Below are positions 17,107 through 24,059 of a stretch of 64,000 nucleotides of DNA, piece by piece. The stretch is from assembly GCF_001427865.1 (NCBI RefSeq), contig NZ_LMHH01000001.1:1426001-1490000 (forward strand). The letters run 5' to 3'. Within the stretch, counting starts at the first letter, position 1. Each line of letters starts with the position of its first letter. Origin of the DNA: Altererythrobacter sp. Root672. Lineage in GTDB: Bacteria; Pseudomonadota; Alphaproteobacteria; Sphingomonadales; Sphingomonadaceae. The notes beneath the pieces are model-generated. The model was given only the letters and a program-made list of their open reading frames with translations. It had not been told where the DNA came from and searched no databases. The position numbers and the translations under genes are program-made.

Positions 17107-18275
17107 GCGACACCCAGCCTCCCGAAGACAAGCCGACGCCCCCGCCCGCCGAAGAGCCCGATGCCGAACACGTCAGGCAGGAGGATCCCTTGGAGAGCCC
17201 CGACCAGGTCGGCCCCGAAGCGAGCGGCTGGGCCCCACCGAAAAGCGGGCGGAAGGGGACGATCGTGTTCCTCGTGGTCCTGCTCGCCGGGGTCGTTCTG
17301 GCGCTCTACGCCTGGGACCTGCCGCCATTCCACAGTTCGGTCCAGACCACCGACAACGCCTTCGTCCGCGGTCAGACCACGGTGATATCCCCGCAAGTGA
17401 GCGGCTATGTGACCAGGGTCTACGTGCAGGACTTCCAGCAGGTGAAGACAGGCGATCCGCTGGTGCAGATCGATGACCGCACCTACCGTCAGCGGGTCCA
17501 GCAGGCCGAAGCCAACCTGCAAGCGCAGATCGCCACGCTCGCCAACTCGGAACAGAGCCAGCGATCGAGCGAGGCCTCGGTAGTCGGCCAACAGGCGGCA
17601 ATCGAAAGTGCCCGCGCCCAACTGGCGCGAGCCCAGGCCGACATGACCCGCATCGGCGAACTCTACGCCCAACGCTGGATCACCACGCGCGAGCGCGACC
17701 AGGCGCTGGCAGCGCAGCAGCAGGCCGAAGCCGCCGTCCGCCAGGCAGAAGCGCAGCGCACCGTGGCACAGGAGCAAGTCCGCAGCGTCACTGTCGGGCG
17801 CGGCGGACTGGAGGCGAGCGTAGCCAACGCCCGCGCGGCGCTGAAGGTGGCGCAGATCGACCTCGAAAACACCCGGATCCAGGCGCCGCAAGCGGGCCAG
17901 GTGAGCGAAGTCGGCGTGCGCCTAGGCCAGTTTGTCACTGCCGGCACGCAGCTGCTGTTCGTGGTGCCCGAGAAGATCTGGGTCGTGGCCAACTTCAAGG
18001 AAGCGCAGACGGCCAATATCGAGCCAGGCCAACGCGCGCGGGTACGGGTCGACGCTCTCGCCGGGCGCGAGCTCCAGGGCCGTGTCGAACAGATCGCTCC
18101 GGCGGCGGGCAGCGAATTCTCCGTCATCCGCCCCGACAATGCGACCGGCAATTTCGTCAAAGTCCCGCAACGCATCCCGGTGCGGATCGCCATCGACCCC
18201 AACCAACCCCTAGCGCGGCGCCTGCGGCCCGGCATGTCGGTGGAGGCAAGCGTGGATACGAGCAGCGGCCGGTAG
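17103..18275 (+). CDS. HlyD/EmrA-type membrane fusion protein
   Basis: The 390-residue protein starts at GTG 17103, inside the stop of the transporter gene (GTGA). A Pro/Glu-rich cytoplasmic tail is followed by one membrane helix (TIVFLVVLLAGVVLALYAW), a biotinyl-lipoyl-like domain (VISPQVSGYVTRVYVQDFQQVKTGDPLVQID), a long Ala/Gln-rich coiled coil, and the second lipoyl half (IQAPQAGQVSEVGVRLGQFV). This is the layout of periplasmic adaptors that link an inner-membrane exporter to an outer-membrane channel. No TolC-type gene is adjacent. The frame is open from 17040, but coupling fixes the start. Confidence 0.92.
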   Translation: MSDTQPPEDKPTPPPAEEPDAEHVRQEDPLESPDQVGPEASGWAPPKSGRKGTIVFLVVLLAGVVLALYAWDLPPFHSSVQTTDNAFVRGQTTVISPQVSGYVTRVYVQDFQQVKTGDPLVQIDDRTYRQRVQQAEANLQAQIATLANSEQSQRSSEASVVGQQAAIESARAQLARAQADMTRIGELYAQRWITTRERDQALAAQQQAEAAVRQAEAQRTVAQEQVRSVTVGRGGLEASVANARAALKVAQIDLENTRIQAPQAGQVSEVGVRLGQFVTAGTQLLFVVPEKIWVVANFKEAQTANIEPGQRARVRVDALAGRELQGRVEQIAPAAGSEFSVIRPDNATGNFVKVPQRIPVRIAIDPNQPLARRLRPGMSVEASVDTSSGR

Positions 18276-18371
18276 GTCGATCGGGCCAGATTCCCACAAT
18301 CCCCGCTTGCGCTCGCGCTCGGCTGTGGCAGGTAAGCGGACAACGAGAAAACAACAGGGAGAGATGGGGGT

Positions 18372-20075
18372 ATGGCTCTGCAAGCCTATCCGGACGTACC
18401 GCTATTCCGGTACCCGTACACGCAGCTGACCGAAGTGCAGGTCCAGGCAAAGCTCGCCGAGGCCGCTGGCGGTCCGGGGAGCAAGGGGCCGCTCGAGACC
18501 GACCTCGCGGGCGCCAACCTGCGCGTAGTGACCGACAGCGCGGGGACGCTGCTCTGGCAGTTCGGGCCGGGCAACAAGGTCACCTTCGAAGGGGCTGAGG
18601 CCGGATATGGCGCCCTGACGCTCGATCATGTCACCCTGATCGCGCACCTCATCCCCAACTCGACCCGCGGCTATGCGATTGCCTGGGATCGCCACAACAG
18701 CCTCGCCACGGTGTTCGAGCTATGGTTCGGCGGTGGCCCCTCGCCGCACAACCGCGAGGTCAATCGCGCGGTGTGGCACGGCTATGTGCAATCGGGCGAC
18801 AGCGAAGCCCCGACGGAGCGCCATGCTCCGACGCTGCGGCTTGAAGGCCGCGCGTTTGCCTGGACCGAGGACACCGGCAACCGCACGATCGAGTATTATC
18901 CCTCGGTCACTTACACCCATTGGGTCGAGCTTGACCGGCTCAAGGAGAAGCGCGGCTATTCAGCGCCGATGGATTACATCCAGCTGACCGAAGACCTCTA
19001 CCTGGTGGCGCGGGTCGAGTCCGAGTTCTCGGGCCTCCTGCACATGTACCTGGTGGACGTGAACCGGCTCCAGCAAGCCGGGCTTAGGCTCGGTTTCAAC
19101 GGCGCGGACGAGTTGGAATACTACATGTTCCGCGGCACCGGCGAATGGCTCGGCCAGCTCGCCCGGTTCGAGAAGCTGGGCGATTTCAGCGCCGAGCCGC
19201 TCAAGATTGAGAACGCCAAGAAGGGCGAGCGGCGCATCTATCGCCCGGTCGCGACGATGGACAAGTTGACTCCGGCGGAAGTCGCCAAGGTCGTGGCCGA
19301 GAACACTCATGTGTTCGACCGCCCGAGCCCGATGGCTGGCAACGGCACAAAGTCCAGCGGAGAGCTGGCGGGCAAGTCCTTTGCCATCCACTACGATAAC
19401 GGCCCACGGATGGAGTACCGCTTCACCAGTGCCGATAGCCTGCAATGGCGCAAGGACGGTGCGGGCGACTGGAAGGAAGCGCGCTACAACGCCTGGGAAG
19501 TGATGCCGGGCGCGTTCATCTTCGGCCACTTGCTGCAAGGCGAGCCGAACCATGACGGCCATATCGCGGTGATCGACCTCGATGCGGGCCTCGCGACCAA
19601 TTACCACGGCTTCCTCAACACGCCCTACATAGCCAACGAGGCGGGCGCCGAGACGCTGTTCGGCAAGATCGTCGGGCAAGGCATCCCCGACCCCGGCACC
19701 AAGCGGCATGAACGCACCCGCGACTTGCTCGGGAGGGCGTTCACCTGGGAGTATTCGCCGGGCCTCAATTCGATGCACCTGTATTCGACGCCGAATACGA
19801 CCTCGTGGATCATCCCCACGCCGACCGGTCATTTCGCCACCGAGTGGAGCGGGAGCGGCGACTTCGTGAAGATCCGCGACCAGCTCTACTTCGCGCGCTG
19901 GCAGGAAGAGGCGTGCAACGGGACGCTCGGCACGATCCTGATCAACATGCGCACGATGCACGACGCTGGCATCGGTTATCACTGCGGCAAGAACGGCCTC
20001 AGCATGAGCGCGGTCGGCGCCCCCGCCCGCCATGCCGGCAAGTTCAACGTCGACAAATTCTTCCCCGCGGCCTGA
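18372..20075 (+). CDS. MoaF-family protein, apparent tandem duplication
   Basis: A 567-residue soluble protein without signal peptide. The second half reads as a MoaF domain pair: GKSFAIHYDNGPRMEYRF then YNAWEVMPGAFIFG, followed from about residue 450 by LLGRAFTWEYSPGLNSMHLY and FVKIRDQLYFARWQE. The first half shows a weaker copy of the same order (GANLRVVTDSAGTLLWQF; GRAFAWTEDTGNRTIEYY; YIQLTEDLYLVARV). MoaF itself is about 260 residues, so this looks like two fused copies. MoaF-like proteins are lipocalin-like; despite the name, a role in molybdenum cofactor synthesis is not established for this type. The esterase neighbour suggests binding of an aromatic compound. This function is inferred. 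Confidence 0.75.
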   Translation: MALQAYPDVPLFRYPYTQLTEVQVQAKLAEAAGGPGSKGPLETDLAGANLRVVTDSAGTLLWQFGPGNKVTFEGAEAGYGALTLDHVTLIAHLIPNSTRGYAIAWDRHNSLATVFELWFGGGPSPHNREVNRAVWHGYVQSGDSEAPTERHAPTLRLEGRAFAWTEDTGNRTIEYYPSVTYTHWVELDRLKEKRGYSAPMDYIQLTEDLYLVARVESEFSGLLHMYLVDVNRLQQAGLRLGFNGADELEYYMFRGTGEWLGQLARFEKLGDFSAEPLKIENAKKGERRIYRPVATMDKLTPAEVAKVVAENTHVFDRPSPMAGNGTKSSGELAGKSFAIHYDNGPRMEYRFTSADSLQWRKDGAGDWKEARYNAWEVMPGAFIFGHLLQGEPNHDGHIAVIDLDAGLATNYHGFLNTPYIANEAGAETLFGKIVGQGIPDPGTKRHERTRDLLGRAFTWEYSPGLNSMHLYSTPNTTSWIIPTPTGHFATEWSGSGDFVKIRDQLYFARWQEEACNGTLGTILINMRTMHDAGIGYHCGKNGLSMSAVGAPARHAGKFNVDKFFPAA

Positions 20076-20087
20076 GGAGGACACGAG

Positions 20088-20582
20088 ATGGAAAAGCTAT
20101 CCGCAACGAACCGCCGCAGCTTTCTCAAGTCGAGCGCGCTGATCGCCGTCCCTATCGCAGCCGTTGCCCCGGTTGCCGCGCTTGCGGCCGACGACAGCCG
20201 CGCCAAGCTCGCCCGGCTCGAGGATGAGCGGGCGATCGAAGCCTTGCAGCGCAAGTTCCTGCGCCACCTCAACGGCACGGCCGATTGCGGCGAGTTCATC
20301 GCCTCCACCGACGCGGTAGACTTCGGCGAAGGCCTACGCTCGATCGCCGAGGACATGGGGCATGAGGCCTCGCTCGATCTGGCCGAGGACGGCCTCTCCG
20401 CCAGCACCCGCTGTGCCTGCCTGGTCGAGCGGGAGGCCGAGTTCGCCGGCCACTCCACTCTCGAACAGATGACCCGTTTCCAGGGCCAGGGCAGCCACCG
20501 GCACGAGGCGCGCCAGGTCCTCGCCACCGAATTCGTCAAGAGCGCAGACGGTTGGCGCATCGCCGGCGCCACGCTCGCTTAA
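20088..20582 (+). CDS. Tat-exported small protein, possible NTF2/SnoaL-like fold
   Basis: A 164-residue protein with a twin-arginine signal (NRRSFLKSSALIAV...AALAADD). The mature part, LARLEDERAIEALQRKFLRHLNG, resembles the first helix of SnoaL/NTF2-like proteins, and FVKSADGWRIAGATLA matches their last strands. The middle is poorly conserved. GAGGAGGAC sits just before the ATG at 20088, 12 bp after the MoaF-like gene, so the two are co-transcribed. Tat export suggests it folds before secretion or binds a cofactor. Its enzymatic role is unknown. Confidence 0.7.
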   Translation: MEKLSATNRRSFLKSSALIAVPIAAVAPVAALAADDSRAKLARLEDERAIEALQRKFLRHLNGTADCGEFIASTDAVDFGEGLRSIAEDMGHEASLDLAEDGLSASTRCACLVEREAEFAGHSTLEQMTRFQGQGSHRHEARQVLATEFVKSADGWRIAGATLA

Positions 20583-20602
20583 GTCTCCAGGAAAGGTCAC
20601 CC

Positions 20603-22111
20603 ATGAGAATACTCGCAACGGTCGCGCTTGCCGCGCTGGCCGCCGGCTGCACCACTAGCGACGCCGCCACCACCAGCGCCGCCGCTTCCCCCGCGATCGG
20701 GAGCGCCGAGGGCTGCGCCGCCGTGACCCCGGCAATGCTCGGCGCCACCAGCGCCAGCGGCAAGTGGGTCGCACCGGCCAATGGCCTGCCTGGCTTCTGC
20801 GAAGTCACCGGCACGCTATCGCCCGTCGCGGGTTCGACCATCGGCGTTGTCTATCGCCTGCCAGCGAGCTGGAACGGCAAAGTCCTCGGCATCGGCGGCG
20901 GCGGATGGGCGGGCAACACCACCATCCAGGCAGCAACCCCAGCGCTCAAGCGGGGCTATGCCACGTTCCAGACCAACGCGGGCCACGATTCCACCAACGT
21001 GTGGGACACCAGCTGGGCGGCGAACCCGGAAGCGGCCAAGGACTTCGCCTGGCGCGGCATCCACGAGATGACGGTCTCCGGCAAGAAGCTGGTCGCGGCC
21101 TTCTACGACCGACCGCACAGCCGCGCCTACTTCGAAGGCTGTTCGACCGGCGGACGCATGGCGCTGATGTCGGCGCAACGCTTCCCGGCGGACTATGACG
21201 CGATCAGCTCCGGCGCTCCGGTCTACACGCTGCAGGTGCAAACGAGCGCCGTGCTGCGCAACCAGACTTTCGCCAAGAACAACGGCGGCTTCACGGCCGA
21301 GGACCTCGCGCTCGCCAAGTCCTCCGTCCTCGCGAGCTGCGATGCAGCCGACGGTCTCAAGGACGGCCTGATCGCCGATCCGCGCCAGTGTAACTGGGAC
21401 CCGGCCGCGATCCAGTGCTCGGGCGCCAAGAACGCCACTTGCCTGGCCCCCGCGCAAGTGACCGCGCTGCGCACGGTCTACGAAGGCGTGCGCACGCCCA
21501 ACGGCGAATGGGGCATGTTCCCGATGAGCCGCGGCGGGGAGACCGGCTGGAGCCTGTTCGTCGGTACCAACGGCGCCGGCACCGACCCGAGCGGCGGTGG
21601 CGGCCTTCGCGGCCTGCTGCCGCTCATCTTCGGCAACCAGCCGATCGATCTTACCACCATGACCCTCGCCCAGGTGCAAACTCTCCGCGGCAGCGCCTTT
21701 GCCGAGATGTACGAGGCGAAGAACCCGGACCTCTCGGCCTTCTTCGGCCGCGGCGGCAAGCTGATCCTGTGGCATGGCGAGAACGATCCGGGCCCGAGCC
21801 CGGTCGGCACCAACGACTATGTCCGCGCCGTGCTGGCCAAGAACAGCGCCGCTCCGCAATCGATGCGCTACTTCACCCTGCCGGGTGTCGAGCATTGCCG
21901 TGGTGGACCGGGCGCGGACCAAGTCGAATGGCTCGATGCCCTCGACAGCTGGAAGGATAGCGGCACCGCGCCCGAAGTGCTGGTTGGAACCAAGGCCGAC
22001 GGCTCGTTGACCCGGCCGCATTGCGCCTGGCCGAAGGTTGCCCACTACAAGGGCAGCGGTGATGCCAACAATCCCGCGAGCTGGCAGTGCGTAGCCCGCG
22101 CCGCTAGCTGA
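20603..22111 (+). CDS. Tannase/feruloyl esterase family lipoprotein
   Basis: A 502-residue protein with a lipobox, LAAGC (Cys16), so it is a membrane-anchored lipoprotein. The tannase-family features are present: a nucleophile motif GCSTGG with Cys before Ser, and a late EHCRGG with Cys after the catalytic His. In this family those two cysteines bridge the active site. It should hydrolyse esters of phenolic acids such as gallate or ferulate. AGGAAAGG at 20589-20596 fixes the ATG at 20603, although the frame is open from 20552. It is the last gene of the same-strand cluster and lies 20 bp after the Tat protein. Confidence 0.9.
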   Translation: MRILATVALAALAAGCTTSDAATTSAAASPAIGSAEGCAAVTPAMLGATSASGKWVAPANGLPGFCEVTGTLSPVAGSTIGVVYRLPASWNGKVLGIGGGGWAGNTTIQAATPALKRGYATFQTNAGHDSTNVWDTSWAANPEAAKDFAWRGIHEMTVSGKKLVAAFYDRPHSRAYFEGCSTGGRMALMSAQRFPADYDAISSGAPVYTLQVQTSAVLRNQTFAKNNGGFTAEDLALAKSSVLASCDAADGLKDGLIADPRQCNWDPAAIQCSGAKNATCLAPAQVTALRTVYEGVRTPNGEWGMFPMSRGGETGWSLFVGTNGAGTDPSGGGGLRGLLPLIFGNQPIDLTTMTLAQVQTLRGSAFAEMYEAKNPDLSAFFGRGGKLILWHGENDPGPSPVGTNDYVRAVLAKNSAAPQSMRYFTLPGVEHCRGGPGADQVEWLDALDSWKDSGTAPEVLVGTKADGSLTRPHCAWPKVAHYKGSGDANNPASWQCVARAAS

Positions 22112-22119
22112 CGGTGATG

Positions 22120-22200
22120 GTCCTTCGACAAGCTCAGGACGAACGGTAAGGGAACAACCTCCGTTCGTGGCGAGCCCTGAGCTAGTCGAAGGGTCGAACC
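22120..22200. repeat. Dispersed palindromic repeat (type B), between convergent genes
   Basis: A left half with TTCGACAAGCTCAGGACGAA faces a right half with TTCGTGGCGAGCCCTGAGC and AGTCGAAGG, forming an imperfect inverted repeat. It fills the gap between the tannase stop and the convergent TM2 gene. The same halves recur at 34918-34980, so it is a dispersed family and may act here as a two-way terminator. Confidence 0.75.
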
Positions 22201-22201
22201 A

Positions 22202-22750
22202 TCAGGCGAAGGTCGCTGCGACCTCGCTCGGCCGGCGGTAGCGCCGATTGTAGAGGCGATGGATGAAGAACACGTCGCCCAGGACCCACAGGCCCCATCC
22301 GATGAGGACGGCGAACCCAGCAATGCCGAACGTGCCGTCGCCGGTGGTGGCGGAAGTGAAGATCAGCATCCACGAGAACACGCCGACGAAGAACTGGATC
22401 ACCGCCGACTGGTAGGCGCCCAGATAGAACCGGTGGGCGGAGAGATTGCCGAGGATGAACCACAACACATAAGCCAGGGCGAGGCTGCGATCGCCTGCCG
22501 GTTTGCTCTTGAGTGTGCCTGCTTCGCTGGAAAAATCGTCGCCGGCTTCGGCCTTGCGTGTGCGTTCGGAGGCGAGGAAGGCCTCGCGGCGGCGGGCCAG
22601 TTCGGGATCGCCGGACGACTGTCCCGCGTGTGAACCGAACGAGGCCTGCCTGCGTGACGAGTTATGCAATGCGTCGAGGCCCATGCCAGCCGGACCTGCC
22701 GTAGCAGCCGCACCTTCGACCCCAAGTCCCTTACGACCAAAACCGCTCAT
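22202..22750 (-). CDS. TM2 domain-containing membrane protein
   Basis: A 182-residue protein. The first 90 residues are polar and likely disordered, followed by the TM2 domain: a first helix LALAYVLWFILGNLSAHRFYLG with the typical HRFYLG, a second helix region (AVIQFFVGVFSWMLIF) and a third, weaker segment. The C-terminus RLYNRRYR is typical of the type. The function of TM2 proteins in bacteria is unknown. The ATG at 22750 has GGGGG 5 nt upstream and is preferred over a TTG at 22762. The stop lies 2 bp from the repeat. Confidence 0.85.
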   Translation of the reverse strand: MSGFGRKGLGVEGAAATAGPAGMGLDALHNSSRRQASFGSHAGQSSGDPELARRREAFLASERTRKAEAGDDFSSEAGTLKSKPAGDRSLALAYVLWFILGNLSAHRFYLGAYQSAVIQFFVGVFSWMLIFTSATTGDGTFGIAGFAVLIGWGLWVLGDVFFIHRLYNRRYRRPSEVAATFA

Positions 22751-22830
22751 GCTTGCCCCCAAGCCTACGCAATTCGGCCCAGGCTATCGCATCGATTGGT
22801 TAATAACTTCCCACCAGCCCACGCGCGAAA

Positions 22831-22853
22831 GGGCGGCCGTGGAGTAGCCGCCC
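22831..22853 (-). terminator. Hairpin after the Pro-rich membrane protein gene
   Basis: GGGCGGC (22831-22837) pairs with GCCGCCC (22847-22853) around 9 nt. Read on the minus strand it is followed by CTTTCG, 22 bp past the stop of the gene at 22876. Confidence 0.5.
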
Positions 22854-22875
22854 TCTCTTCGCTGCCTCGCGTAAA

Positions 22876-23826
22876 TCAGGCAGCGACAGTCTTGCTGCGC
22901 GACAGCTCGGGCCAGTTGGCGGAGTACTGGCTGAGGTCGATCCAGGGATCCACGTCCGTGAAGTCGCGACCCAGCGATTGCAGGATCAGCCGAGCGCGCT
23001 TCATCCGCGCCTTGTTGCTGGCGAAGGGGTTGGCCCGGTCCGGCTTGGCGGCGACCATGCGCTTGAGCAGGGCGTCGCGCTCCTCAAACGAGGCGGGCAT
23101 GCTGCGCGGGAGGGCCACTCCGGCGCCCGAGTGCGCCATGCTGGCGGGATGAACCGTGGCATGGACCGGCGCCCAATTGCGCGCCGGTTCGGCGACGAAC
23201 GTCGAAGCGGCGAGCGTGGCAGGCAGCGGGCGCTGGACAGGCTTCGGCGCAGGCCGGACGCTCGTCTCGGCGCGGCGTTGAAGCGGCTTGCGGCGGCCGA
23301 TGGCAACAAAACCCCAAACGGCGAGAGCCAGCACAGCGAGACCGCCCAGGCCGATCGGCACCAGGTCTTCGGTCAACTGATTGTCCGCCACCGGAGCAGC
23401 CGGTTCGGCAACGACCGGTACGGGCTGTTCAAGCTCGAACGGAACCACCTCGACCGGAGCGGTCGGGAGAACGGCTGCAGGTGTCGGGCTGGTCTCGGCC
23501 ACTGGTGCGATTGCGCGAGGCGTGTTCGTTCGCTGCGCGGTTCGGGTCGTGACCGGAGCCGCCACAGGTTCATTCGAAGCGGCCGGAACCACCGACGCTG
23601 CCTCGGGCTCAGGCTCGGGTATCGGCTGAACCACCGGCGATGAGATCATCACCGGGTCGGCAGTCGTGATCGGGCTGGCTTCGGGCAGTGGAGCCGGCGT
23701 GGCGACCTCAGGGAATGGGCTGACCGAAGGCTCTGCGGTTTGCGCAAAGCTCGGAGTTGCCCCCAACAGCAGGGCCGTGGCAATCACGGAGCCGCTGCAA
23801 AGCGATGTGTTGCGTGTCTTCTTCAT
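22876..23826 (-). CDS. Pro/Ala-rich envelope protein with signal peptide and one TM helix
   Basis: A 316-residue protein of unknown function. It has a signal peptide (MKKTRNTSLCSGSVIATALL, cleavage near SFAQ), a Pro/Ala/Val-rich extracytoplasmic linker of about 110 residues, a membrane helix (DLVPIGLGGLAVLALAVWGF) followed by positive IGRRK, then a cytoplasmic tail. The tail ends in a structured helical region around PFASNKARMKRARLILQSLG. The linker suggests it spans peptidoglycan or acts as a flexible spacer. The ATG at 23826 is preferred to a TTG at 23838. No operon partners are visible. Confidence 0.75.
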   Translation of the reverse strand: MKKTRNTSLCSGSVIATALLLGATPSFAQTAEPSVSPFPEVATPAPLPEASPITTADPVMISSPVVQPIPEPEPEAASVVPAASNEPVAAPVTTRTAQRTNTPRAIAPVAETSPTPAAVLPTAPVEVVPFELEQPVPVVAEPAAPVADNQLTEDLVPIGLGGLAVLALAVWGFVAIGRRKPLQRRAETSVRPAPKPVQRPLPATLAASTFVAEPARNWAPVHATVHPASMAHSGAGVALPRSMPASFEERDALLKRMVAAKPDRANPFASNKARMKRARLILQSLGRDFTDVDPWIDLSQYSANWPELSRSKTVAA

Positions 23827-24059
23827 AGCAAGGGCCAAAATGGTCGTGGCGCGATTCGCGTTCCCTGACTCTTTGTTCAGCTTGGCGACAGAACGCTGTT
23901 TTTCCCTGTTTTTTCGAGGGCAAGATCAAGATGGACCGAAAGATTGCCGGGGCGGGCCGAGTTCGCAAAATACGCCAATCTGCGCCAGGCTGAGGGAAAA
24001 GCGGCCACCTCGCGCCTATCCGCGTTTACTTTTCGTTCCGGTCGCAGCATCAGACAATC

